The notes under the pieces: generated by a model
What the model saw: the letters and a program-made list of their open reading frames with translations, nothing else
Database searches by the model: none
Told to the model about the DNA's origin: nothing
DNA from: Phytophthora quininea
Taxonomy: Eukaryota > Oomycota > Peronosporomycetes > Peronosporales > Peronosporaceae
DNA: 64,000 nt
Assembly (NCBI GenBank): GCA_011947345.1
Contig: JAAVTG010000581.1
Location: forward strand, 682,001 to 746,000
Direction: 5' to 3'
Part shown: positions 43,292 to 53,416 of the stretch, piece after piece
Position numbering within the stretch: position 1 is the first letter of the stretch
How the letters are laid out: each line of letters begins with the position of its first letter
Position numbers and translations under genes: made by a program

Positions 43292-45134
43292 TCATGTTAG
43301 AGCACAGCTAGCAGGCCGGCGGATTGGTGCAGGAGCGAATGTTATGACCAGGCTTTTGCATTTACTGCACAGTCGAGCCCGTCTCGGCGAACTCTTCTCG
43401 CCTTGACTGGGTGTGTGCTTCTTTCGTTTCTTCACGCGAGGGCATTGAGTCGGCTGTAATTCTTCACCATTATCCACATTCTGTAGTAACGACATCTCCA
43501 CTTTGGCATTAGCAAAGGCGTCCTTGTAGCTGCTCACGAGGTAGCACCGATCGAAACGGCCCCAGACAGTCTCGTGCAGTTTCCACTTCACTAGTGCTGC
43601 GATCATGTGACGGCAAGGGATGCGGTATTGGTCCATGAAGGCGCATGTACACGTGTTTCTCTCCATATCCACTCGTCGCTGGAAAGGGGGAACTTTGCTG
43701 ATGTGGTGAACAAACGCAACGCCATTCTGGCAATCACCCACGACGTAATTGCCCATTTGATTGCGCTGCTCGCTGTACAGAGCTTCTGCTTGCTCCGTTA
43801 CCAAACGGCCCGCCCACTTGGCCGTCAATTGAGCCCTAGTAAAAGCTGCCTCCATCATCGTGGTCATCAGTTTGCCGAAGTAAGCGTACGGTGTACAGCT
43901 CCGAATATCTTCTACCAACGCGGTGGGAGTGAAACCTTGTACGAAGTCCGTACTTCGCCAGCCATACAGAGGTTTCTTGCCGAGCGTGGTGTATAATACC
44001 CATTCTTCCGAAGGTATACTGCGCAAATACGCCTCCACTTCTCCACCAGCTACTTTGCCAATCGTTGAAAGAATAATGTGGTATTCCTCTTCATACCTGG
44101 CATTTTGGAGTTGCCACAGATAAGTGTTGTACGTAGGCCTGAAGAACTTGCAATCGGCTCGCGCATTGCGTTCAATGTGTACAGCGCAATGCCTAGGCAA
44201 ACACATACGCCCGTAGTCAGCATCACATTAAAAATAATAAATCTATTAAAGCGTACCGTAGTGCAAGTCCACGCTTTTCGCCGACTGCGACCAGAGCCTC
44301 ACTTTGGTCACAGAGCAGAGGGTAATCTGCTACGGACAACCCAGTTTTCTCCAGACACTCCAGAAACCAGTCGTAGTTGGCAATACTCTCTGTGTTAACT
44401 AGCGCCACGGCCAGATTCAACGTCTCAAAGTTGCCGTCACGAGCGACCAGCACCATCTGCAGACCCTCACTCTTGTTTGTCGATTGCGCACACTCGAGTT
44501 CCAAAACCTGCTGATTCATAGGCATGGAATCCACGAGCACTTTACTGATGACAACAGCTCGCAGCAAGTTCCCGTTGTCATCGCATTGCACCTCTGTGAA
44601 TGAGCCAGGGTTGAGTCGCTCGAACTTCGCTAGTAGCTGTGGGACTGTGTCATTGGCATCTCCTTGGCTTGGCGGCGTGTTGCCTCTGTCTAGCCCCGAG
44701 TCTTTGAGCACCATGTCTTTGGCTCGGTAGACTGTGCTCATGTTGGACACGACAATGCCCAATTGCTGCTGCACTAAACTCACCAGAGCTTTGGCGGACA
44801 CGGCGGTGTCGGCGATGACGGCGCTTCGGAAGCAAGGAAGAAGCGACAGCTGACGGTCGGTTGGCTTGGCCACCGACGTGCAGTTAATGTGCGTCAGGTC
44901 TAAAGATGCGATGCGCCAAGACGAGGTAGGCTTGACCTTGTAGAGCTGCACGAACATTGGGCAGCTCTTGGAGGAGCAAACCAACCGCTTCCGACCGCCG
45001 CCGCCTACCTTGACGCGGACTTGCTTCTTGAGCGACAAGACGTAGTCTTGGATGGCATGCAGCGCTGTGTCGCCGTTGGGAAATGTCTGGCCTTGCTGGG
45101 GAAGAACGAACGGTAGTAAACCCTCAGGAGCCAT
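43292..45134 (-). CDS. MULE transposase-derived protein with SWIM zinc finger (likely domesticated)
   Basis: Exons 45134-44257 and 44192-43292 around a 64 bp GTACGC...CCTAG intron give an intact 592-residue protein. The N-terminal zinc-binding region (KRLVCSSKSCPMFVQL, LTHINC) resembles FAR1/WRKY-GCM1 DNA-binding domains. A MULE-type core follows (ESIANYDWFLECLEKTGL, YPLLCDQSEALV, then CAVHIERNA). The SWIM finger is NTCTCAFMDQYRIPCRHMIA and the tail is Lys-rich. The core keeps the Asp of LCDQ and the Glu region, but the usual DGT-type first catalytic segment reads ELECAQS. No terminal inverted repeats of a MULE were identified. An intact spliced frame with a degenerate catalytic site suggests a host DNA-binding regulator, like FHY3/FAR1. 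It starts 105 bp from an acyltransferase stop. Confidence 0.75.
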
Positions 45135-45239
45135 GATGGCCTTATAAAGTGCTGTGAAATGCAGCACCTTTTAGAAACCCCTTCCAAACCGATCCTATCC
45201 CTTTCAAACATGATTTGCAAACTTCAAAGGCAACTTCGT

Positions 45240-46771
45240 CTACGCTTTCAGGCCGAGTCGCTTGAGCACGTCCTCCATCGTGTCGTCCTTGCCGATCTCC
45301 TTGGCGTTCTCGCAGATGGTCGTGTAGGCCCGGAAGAGCTCCTGGCCGACCTGGTCGTTGACCTTGTGGGCCAGCGAGTAGTTGAAGGCCTTGACCGAGC
45401 ACAGCCAAATGGTCGACGATGTGGCCACGAACGGGATGGCGCAGAAGGCGAAAAAGTCGTCGATCTCGAGCACTCCATTGGCAGCCAGAACGTGCTTGGT
45501 CTTGTACGGGAACCGGCCAATGTTGGAGACGGTGGCGTCGCCCGTGCACGAGCTGCGGATCTTAAAGTCGCCCAGCAGCCCCTTGACCATGGGTTTGTTG
45601 AGCTTGCGGTCCATCATGAAGCACGGCATGACCATCTCAATAAGCTTGCCGTTCTGCTCGGCCATCTGCTGCTTGGACGTCCTGGCCAGATCCCAGAACT
45701 TCTCCTTCTTCATGTCGACGCCCTCGGTCGCCAGCCACTTGAGCGGCGTGTTGGTCACGTACAGTCCAATCTGCGTCTCCGGGCCGGGTTGGGCATGCGT
45801 TTGCGCATGTTGTAGACGATGTCGGCCACGAACCGGAACGAGCCTTCATGCTCGGGCTCACCCTTGCGCTTGTGGTCGGCCTTGCTGGCGTGGTAGTAGG
45901 ACAGCGCCAGCATCGGGATCAAAGCACCACCCAGCGTCACTCCTTCCTCCTTACATTTCTTCAAAGTGCTGCGCATATTAGTGGGGTCTCCGGCGCTGTA
46001 CAGCCAACTCGTCGAGTTCTTCTTGAAGGGGAGACCAAAGTCTTTCTGGTCTTCACGTGGGGTCAGCACCGGCTTGAACGCCTTCATGTAGTTGACGAAC
46101 GCCGAGCTGCCTCCCAGAGCAAGAATCATCTTGCCCACAGGCTTGAGCCACCACGGCTCCGTGAGCCACATGTCGTACATTGACGGCCGCAGTGGGAACT
46201 CCTCAACGGGCTTTTCGGCCTCAATAGACAGCAACGCAATGTCCTCGAAGATGTCGTTGATCATGACAAGACCCGCGTCGCCGTCCGACATGATGTGGTC
46301 TGAGAAGAGGAAGAAGCGCGCCTTGCCTTCGGATCGGTTCACCCAAACCGTCAGGTAGTACATGAACTGCGTGAAGCGGTCGAACGCAATGTCGCCTTCC
46401 TCTCGGACAAAGTCATCCCAGTGTTCCCACGCTTCGACGTCCTCTGCCGAGTCGGAGAACTCGCGAACACGCAACAATTGCTTAGTCGCGACCTGCTCCA
46501 GAGTGATGTGGGGCTGAACCTCACACATGAAGCTGTCCTCCCTCAGCACCAACGCACGCAGTCGCGGGTGGCGGTTGTACGCCCGCATGACCGCCGTCGG
46601 CAGGTACCGCACGAGCTGCTCCATGTCACCATTGATACCGAGGATGTGGCAGCATTTAACGGAGACGTCATCTTCCGCCACGCCGAATCGCTCCACCGCT
46701 CGCAGAGCGAACCGGGGATTCGTTCTGGGCTTGGGCTCGAAGTCCTCGCTACCGGAGAAGCAGTTAAACAT
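45240..46771 (-). CDS. HxxxD-type acyltransferase (condensation/AATase-like) copy 1
   Basis: About 511 residues. The conserved catalytic motif DHIMSDGD lies near residue 165 in FFLFSDHIMSDGDAG. Other family-typical segments are LRAVERFGVAEDDVSVKC at the start, EPWWLKPVGKMILAL in the middle and TGDATVSNIGRF near the C-terminus. These fit the CoA-dependent acyltransferase superfamily that includes fungal alcohol acetyltransferases and NRPS condensation-like enzymes. Substrates cannot be read from sequence. One C is missing near 45782 (C4 to C3), shifting the last third; both halves are otherwise clean. It is the downstream member of a head-to-tail pair with copy 2 (178 bp apart). No signal peptide, so probably cytosolic. 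Confidence 0.8.
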
Positions 46772-46948
46772 GGTGGTCTTGTGCGGTTCTTGACGCGTTT
46801 GGATGTGGGAAGTGTCTAGGCGGGAGTGGAGTCCATTGCCCCGTGTGCGTCATTTGCTGGTGAGCTCGGGCCTCGTGGAGGTCCAAATCAGGGCGCTTGA
46901 CTAGCATGCATAGAGAGGACGACCACATCGAGAGGACCTCGGCGGGAC

Positions 46949-48443
46949 CTACAGATCGAGCTTCTTGAGAACGTCGAGCATGGTGTCGTCGGCCTCGATT
47001 TGGCCAGCGTTCTCGCAGACTTTGACGTATGCTCGGAAGAGCTCCTTCCCGATGGCGTCGTCGGACTTGTGTCCGATGGAGTACTGGAACGCGTCCACGG
47101 ACGAACACCACAATGTCACGTTGGCGCCGATGAAGGGCACCGCAGCGAACGTGTGCATCGTCTTGACTTGGAGAGTGCCGTGGGCGAGGACGTGCTCTTT
47201 CGGGTACAGGTAGCGACCGATACTCGAAATATTGACGTCGCCCGTCACCGAGTTCTTGACCTTGTAGTCCCCGAGGAAGCTGCCAGCCGCCTGCTTGTGC
47301 AGCTTCCGGTCCATCATGAAGAGCGGCATGGCCATGACGAGCTGGTTGTTGGCGTGCTGGACAACCTCCTCCCTGGCGCGACGTGCCAAGTCCCAGAACT
47401 TGGTGCTCTTCATATCCACTCCTTCTGTCCCCAGGAACGGACAGCCAGCGATGGTCACGTACAGACCCACTTGAGTCTCCTCTGCCGGTTGAGCTACGCG
47501 TTGACGCATGTTGTAATTGAGCTCGGCGCTCAATTTGAAGTTGCCCTCGGGGTCCGGTTTCCTTGCACCTTGTTGGCGTGGTAGAAAGCTGCTACGATGA
47601 CAGCGACCAACGCGCCTGTGAACGTCACTTTCTCTTCCTTGCACTTCTTGAGAGTGCTCTTCATATTCTCAGCCGTTCCTTCTTGAAAGAGTGCGCTGGT
47701 ACTGTTGAGCGTGAAAGGGAGACAGAAGTCGTGCTGATCGGCTCGTGGCTTCATCACTGGTGTGAACGTCTTGGTGGCGTCGATAAACCCCTTGCGTCCG
47801 AACAGAGCGAGCATCGTCTTGGCCAGCGGCTTGAGCCACCACGGGTGGGAAACCACATCTCGTAAAGAGACGGACGTAGCGGGAACTCTTCCACTTCTTG
47901 AGCCTGTTCCTTCGACAGCAGCGCTACGTCCTCCAAGATCTGGTTCATGACGGCCATGACGGAGTCGCCGTCGCACACAATGTGATCCGAGAACATCATG
48001 AGTCTTGCGAGCCCCGTCTTCTTGTCGACCCAAGCGTGCAGCTTGAACATGAACTCTTCGTAGCGGTCGAAGCCGACTTGACACTCGCTCTCGACAAACT
48101 CTCCCCATGTGACCCACTGGTCGTCGTCTGACGAAAGCTCGCGCACGACCAGCAAGTTCTTGGTGGCGATGTCGTCCAGCGAAAGATGAGGTTGAATTTC
48201 CCCGACAAAGAGCTCATCCCTGACAATTAGCATCCGCATGCGCGGATGGCGATTGAAGGCTCGCATGAGCGCCGTCGGCAGGAAGCGCAGCAACGTGTCA
48301 ACGTCGCCACTCACCAGCAGTTGAAGCATGCACTTGATAGAGACCCCGTCGACCGATACCCCGAAGCGTTCGATGCCGCGCAAAGGAGTTCGCTTTGGCC
48401 AGTCGGCTCCTTCGTAGTCGGTCGTGCTGGAGAAGAAGTTCAT
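46949..48443 (-). CDS. HxxxD-type acyltransferase copy 2
   Basis: A paralogue of copy 1. It starts MNFFSSTTDYEGADWPKRTP, has the catalytic motif SDHIVCDGDS, then SHPWWLKPLAKTMLALFG and the C-terminal TGDVNISSIGRYLYPKEHV. The frame breaks at a C run near 47848 and again near 47565. About 500 residues in total. It is the most diverged of the three paralogues in the window. Role and substrate unknown; acyl transfer from a CoA thioester is the family reaction. Confidence 0.8.
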
Positions 48444-48637
48444 TGTCGATGTTAAACTGAAAGTGGTTGATTCAATTGTGGCCATCCAAGGATGTCCCCG
48501 CTCTCCCGGGAGAAGATAGCAGCGGAAACCAGCTTGTAGATCGATCCATCTGGACTTGGGGCGGTATAGTGTCATTAGTGTGTCCGTACCGGTCCTCAAC
48601 CCTCCCTGAAAGCCAACCAAGCGAGCAAAGTTGAAGT

Positions 48638-50156
48638 TAGCTTCGATTAAGTATACAATCATCTCGATCAAGTTGAGCTCATTTTCCCGCGCAAATTCAA
48701 ATCTTGTTGGAATATGAAGCGCTGCAACCAAGAGGACGTCTATCCCGACAGCGTCAAGCGATCTCGCACAGGCTGTGCGGCACAGCAGACACGCAAGAAG
48801 AGACTCCACCGCTTCCGACAGATGCCTTCCAACGACTCGGGGGCGTCCAATTTCCCGTTAGGATCCTGACGCTACCGCACATACTAAAACAAATTGATTT
48901 CTTATCGATGACCTGGGAAGACGCTCTCGTTGAAGCTGCCACAATTGGAGACGATCAGTGGATCTCAACGACTCTGGATCGCTCGATTCGACTGTGAAGA
49001 ATCCGAAGCAGCGATGTTGGCTGCTGCCACTCACGGCCACCTGAATGCTGTGGAAGTGTTGACGGAGTATGCGTACCATTCTGACGACGAAGGAGATTTG
49101 AGCTACTGGATGTGGACGATGACCAAGAAGGCGGCGCTCGCTGCTGCATGCGATGGACGTGTCAAAGTAGTAGAGTATCTCCTGGCCTCTCCAGAGGAGC
49201 GCAGCGTTGATTGAATGAAAGGTGGCGCATTACTAAGCTTGAAGAGTATGATCGTCGGAGCAACTAAGAACGGACATCTTGAAGTCGTGAAGGTGGTGCT
49301 GCCAGTCATTATGAGTGCTGGTGATGTCAATGAAGACTACAACAAGTACGAAGGATGGCGTGAGGCTCTGAGTGAGGTAGCGACGGAAGGACACCTTGAC
49401 ATTGTCAAGTTTCTGGTGGAGCAACCAGTTGAAGGAGATTACTCACGGACGTACGGAGGAAAGCCGGATGCGCTTACTCGCGCGATCACAGCAGAACACG
49501 ACGACATCGTGGATTTTATCGTTAACGAGAAAACTTTTAGGTATGATTTGCGCGACGCGTTCGTGAAAGCGCTGGAAATGAAAAAGCTTTCACTAGTTGC
49601 AAGGGTCAGTGAGCTGTATCCGAAACGCGATGGACGAGATAAACTGTTCCTGGACGTGGTCGTTTTTCGACATGCAGTCGAGCTCCTCTATGAACAAGGG
49701 CATAATGACCCCGAGGTGGTGTGCGACGGTTTTGTTAAAGCTTGCAGGTGCAACGAACTCGAACTCGTAAAGTTCTTCCTGGACACCGAGTTGATTTCCG
49801 CAAGCACGCTCGCTAAACAGGGCGATATCAATTTGGCGAAGAAATATTTCGTTGAGTACGATATGTCCCAAGCAGCACTCTTACATGCATTTCACACTGC
49901 TGCTGAAGGCAACAATCGTGGCGTTCTCGACTTCTTATCTCTTGAAGAGTCGATTCCGCACGAAGTGAAGCAGCGGGCCTTTGTGAGTGCGGCTCGGTAT
50001 GAGAAGAAGTAGGTTCTGGAGACGATAAACGAGCGGGGCGACTGGCCGATCGACATCCTGAAGGAGGCGCTTCGGACTGCTTCCTCGGGCTGGAGTTGCC
50101 AGAAAGCCAAGCGGTATTTGCGCAAGAGAATCTGCGACGTGCTGCTTGCTATGTAG
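48638..50156. repeat. Right arm of 1.5 kb inverted duplication (ankyrin pseudogene)
   Basis: Reverse complement of 41742-43262. Past the final TAG at 50154-50156 the two arms diverge abruptly. Confidence 0.9.
48714..50156 (+). pseudogene. Ankyrin-repeat protein, copy B (inverted pair)
   Basis: From ATG 48714. Frames change near 48790 and 48960. A TGA at 49212-49214 is followed directly by an in-frame ATG that reopens 265 codons (49215-50012) of ankyrin-like helices ending in SAARYEKK and TAG. A further 47 codons (ETINERGDWPIDILKEAL and so on) are still open in the same frame to 50156. Both stops also occur in copy A, so they predate the duplication or have been homogenised. Confidence 0.75.
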
Positions 50157-50335
50157 GTATCTCCAGCTTGAGTGCGATTTGCAACGGGAAGTTCGGCCCA
50201 CAGCTACACGAATTGAAGGTAAATGGCTTGCTTGATCAACTTGACGGGTGCTATTAGGTGTGGTTGTCGGTGTCGGAAAGCATCACGTTGATTCCCTTAT
50301 ATTATTGCAAGCGTGGAACGCTATTACTCAGCCAT

Positions 50336-51019
50336 TTACGATGTTGTCGCCTGGTACATGAAAGGCTCTAGCTCCACCGCCGTCGGCGGGCTGACCAGAC
50401 ACTGCTGCTGCATCTGCAGTTGCATTTCGTGCAGCCGCCGCTCGCTCTCGAACGGGCCGCGACCTGGTTGGATCTGCGTCTGCAGAGGCTGGTGCTCCAT
50501 GGCCATCTCCATCTCTATTGTACGCTGCTGAAAGAGCTGTTGCTGCTCCTGCTGCTGCGGTAGATGCCACTGGGCCTCCTGTCTCTCACGCTGAAGCTGC
50601 TCCTGTTCACGCTGCTGTTGCTCTCGTTGCTGAGCAAACTGGCCCACGAGCTGCGCCAGTTGCTGCACCTCCGCTGCCGCGCCGTTCACCTGCAGCTGCA
50701 TCTCGTCCACCATGGTCTGCAACTCGTGTACTTGCTTCTTGGAGGCTCTGCGCACGTGTTTGTGCTGCGCGGTGGTGCGGGGCGACGTCGTTCGCTCCGC
50801 GTGTCGTGTTTTCCTGCTCTTGGGGCTGCTCTTCTTGCTCTTGGGGCTGCTCTTCTTGCTCTTGGCGCCGTTGCAGCCGGATGCCGCGAGTGCGCGCTCG
50901 GCCTTCTGCACTTCGAGTCTCAGCACGGGCGCGCTGATGCCGAGCACGTCCAGCGCGTCCAGACTCTCGTCGAGCTTCTGACTCTCCAGGTCGTCCAGGC
51001 TGCGCTGGTGGGCGAGCAT
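50336..51019 (-). CDS. Gln-rich coiled-coil protein, palindrome copy A
   Basis: 227 residues, one exon from ATG 51019. The N-terminus (LAHQRSLDDLESQKLDESLD) is followed by a duplicated KSKKSSPKS basic motif, a coiled coil (KQVHELQTMVDEMQLQVNG) and long Gln/Glu heptads (QFAQQREQQQREQEQLQRER). It ends at TTS because the palindrome arm ends there; copy B continues 17 residues further with a different tail. Function unknown. The basic patch could bind nucleic acid. The frame is intact. Confidence 0.7.
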   Translation of the reverse strand: MLAHQRSLDDLESQKLDESLDALDVLGISAPVLRLEVQKAERALAASGCNGAKSKKSSPKSKKSSPKSRKTRHAERTTSPRTTAQHKHVRRASKKQVHELQTMVDEMQLQVNGAAAEVQQLAQLVGQFAQQREQQQREQEQLQRERQEAQWHLPQQQEQQQLFQQRTIEMEMAMEHQPLQTQIQPGRGPFESERRLHEMQLQMQQQCLVSPPTAVELEPFMYQATTS

Positions 51020-51283
51020 TGCGGGCGGTGGCTCAGCGTCCAGGGGCGGCGTGTACGCTGTAGCGCAGCGCTGGGTGTGCTGTGTGTGTGTGTGTGTGTG
51101 GATTGCCGATCGGTCTCTGTTGAAGTGCGTGGCACTGGGGGAATCGCGTTGTGATCGGCCGCGGCCTGTTGCGTTCCATTTTGGCTGTGATTGGCTGCCG
51201 AAGAGGTGCGCCGCGTTGGCTCAATTCGTCAGCCGCGCTTTCGAAGGCTGCCGTGCTGATTCCCATCGCGATGAAGGCCGAGG
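50343..51283. repeat. Left arm of large near-perfect palindrome
   Basis: 941 bp, reverse complement of 52098-53038 with a handful of substitutions and a differing (TG)n tract near 51080-51100. The spacer is about 814 bp. The arms include the coiled-coil gene and about 260 bp of upstream sequence. Confidence 0.95.
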
Positions 51284-51979
51284 AGTGAGGCAAACGCTGC
51301 AAGTTCGGAAGCAGTGTTGGTGTAGAAGAGTCTAATGAGTAAGTAGATTGGTTGCTGCCTCGACACTGTTTACTCTGAAACCGGGGAAATCGACCCCAGT
51401 TTCAACTAGCATGGTGACCCAAGTCAATGACGTCGTTAATAACCGCCGTTGAAAACCTTCTACTGAACGATTACCATCTCGTCAACGCCTGCGCCACCCA
51501 ACAAACCTCTTCAGTGGCCGATTCATTGCTCGGAAGGGTTGATCACTCTAAAAGGCTATGTACTCGAGTCTGCCTGCATGCGAGCCAGCAGCTAACGTTT
51601 GCTGTGAAGCGCGTTCATTGTCATTTGTTGCGGCTTCAAAAGTGCATGCGAACCGCGTTTCTGATTTCAACTACTGTACCAGCGTAACAGAAGGAGGATA
51701 TGTTGCGTTCGGTCGGTCGCCTTGGTCGGTCGGAAAACACTTGGTGCATGTATACTTCACAGCTGAGGCGACGCAGCTTAGAAACGCAATAGTTTTGGAT
51801 CTGCCGTTGGCGACCTGAAAGAGCCACCACATACGTTGCCTGCGTTTGCTTTCAGCCGCTCTCACTATCACTACAGAGCACAAGGCCTTAGAAATGAGCT
51901 GGGTGGAAGCCGCGCACTGACTCTTCGTTACCGACCGTCGCACTCGATCACGCTGTCACACATACATTCTACAAGTGAA
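51284..51979. other. Palindrome spacer
   Basis: About 0.7 kb of unique sequence with only short unsupported open frames. No terminal repeats or transposase were seen. Confidence 0.5.
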
Positions 51980-52159
51980 ATGGACCCTTTGAAAGCGACC
52001 GACCAGGCCAAGCTGTGCCCCGGCGGCTTCTTCTATAAAACCGCCGCCACCCGCCCAGAGGCCACCCGCCTGTCCAAAGCATACACAAAGGCTGGTGCTC
52101 GGCCTTCATCGCGATGGGAATCAGCACGGCAGCCTTCGAAAGCGCGGCTGACGAATTGA
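51980..52159 (+). pseudogene. Possible 5' gene fragment cut by the palindrome arm
   Basis: ATG 51980 opens MDPLKATDQAKLCPGGFFYK, which looks like the start of a genuine protein. About 39 codons later it runs into the right palindrome arm (52098). The remaining codons are arm sequence antisense to nothing known. I do not recognise the family. It may be a truncated gene or chance. Confidence 0.3.
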
Positions 52160-53038
52160 GCCAACGCGGCGCACCGCTTCGGCAGCCAATCACAGCCAAA
52201 ATGGAACGCAACAGGCCGCGGCCGATCACAACGCGATTCCCCCAGTGCCACGCACTTCAACAGAGACCGATCGGCAATCACACACACACACACACACACC
52301 ACACAGCACACCCAGCGCTGCGCTACAGCGTACACGCCGCCCCTGGACGCTGAGCCACCGCCCGCAATGCTCGCCCACCAGCGCAGCCTGGACGACCTGG
52401 AGAGTCAGAAGCTCGACGAGAGTCTGGACGCGCTGGACGTGCTCGGCATCAGCGCGCCCGTGCTGAGACTCGAAGTGCAGAAGGCCGAGCGCGCACTCGC
52501 GACATCCGGCTGCAACGGCGCCAAGAGCAAGAAGAGCAGCCCCAAGAGCAAGAAGAGCAGCCCCAAGAGCAGGAAAACACGACACGCGGAGCGAACGACG
52601 TCGCCCCGCACCACCGCGCAGCACAAACACGTGCGCAGAGCCTCCAAGAAGCAAGTACACGAGTTGCAGACCATGGTGGACGAGATGCAGCTGCAGGTGA
52701 ACGGCGCGGCAGCGGAGGTGCAGCAACTGGCGCAGCTCGTGGGCCAGTTTGCTCAGCAACGAGAGCAACAGCAGCGTGAACAGGAGCAGCTTCAGCGTGA
52801 GAGACAAGAGGCCCAGTGGCATCTACCGCAGCAGCAGGAGCAGCAACAGCTCTTTCAGCAGCGTACAATAGAGATGGAGATGGCCATGGAGCACCAGCCT
52901 CTGCAGACGCAGATCCAACCAGGTCGCGGCCCGTTCGAGAGCGAGCGGCGGCTGCACGAAATGCAACTGCAGATGCAGCAGCAGTGTCTGGTCAGCCCGC
53001 CGACGGCGGTGGAGCTAGAGCCTTTCATGTACCAGGCG
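52098..53038. repeat. Right arm of large near-perfect palindrome
   Basis: Reverse complement of 50343-51283. Contains an (AC)n tract near 52281-52300, the counterpart of (TG)n in the left arm. Confidence 0.95.
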
Positions 53039-53101
53039 ATGGCGCCTTTTCCTGTCTTTTCGCCATCGTCGTCTAACCCCGGGATCGATATATCGCCGTG
53101 A
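52367..53101 (+). CDS. Gln-rich coiled-coil protein, palindrome copy B
   Basis: 244 residues from ATG 52367, nearly identical to copy A (for example Thr for Ala at residue 46) until FMYQA, then a unique tail APFPVFSPSSSNPGIDISP. Because its 3' end extends into unique DNA, this is probably the original copy and copy A the duplicate. Same basic KSKKSSPKS repeats and Gln-rich coiled coil. Function unknown. Confidence 0.72.
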   Translation: MLAHQRSLDDLESQKLDESLDALDVLGISAPVLRLEVQKAERALATSGCNGAKSKKSSPKSKKSSPKSRKTRHAERTTSPRTTAQHKHVRRASKKQVHELQTMVDEMQLQVNGAAAEVQQLAQLVGQFAQQREQQQREQEQLQRERQEAQWHLPQQQEQQQLFQQRTIEMEMAMEHQPLQTQIQPGRGPFESERRLHEMQLQMQQQCLVSPPTAVELEPFMYQAMAPFPVFSPSSSNPGIDISP

Positions 53102-53416
53102 AATAATTTGCATCAGCGTGGAAACTTGGTGGAGTAAAAGCAGTAAAATTATAGCAGAACACGTGGTCCTCATTGGTCCATTTGCACGCTTGTTTTGACA
53201 TTGTTGTGGTCATACCGGCCAAGAAACAACACATGCTGACAATTCCAAAGTCGGCTGGCTAACTTGAACGGGTTCAACGGCAGGTTTTGTGGTCTTCTGA
53301 TGACTCGCGTTTTCCTGCACAAAATGCATTCGTGACGGTATTAACGCTTTGAGTACTTCGAGGTACTTAGTAAAAAAATAGTTGAACTTTTGAACTCGAG
53401 ACCTACTACTACTAGC
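53102..53416. other. Intergenic region
   Basis: 315 bp, AT-richer than its surroundings, between convergent genes. No gene is visible. Confidence 0.5.

Noticed and set aside
49212..50012. Stop-codon readthrough or selenocysteine in the ankyrin gene
   Set aside because: Two different stops plus frameshifts and no sign of a recoding structure make a pseudogene simpler.
51060..51110. Functional Z-DNA or regulatory role of the (TG)n tract
   Set aside because: Short microsatellite of about ten units, mirrored in the other arm. Nothing beyond simple repeat is supported.
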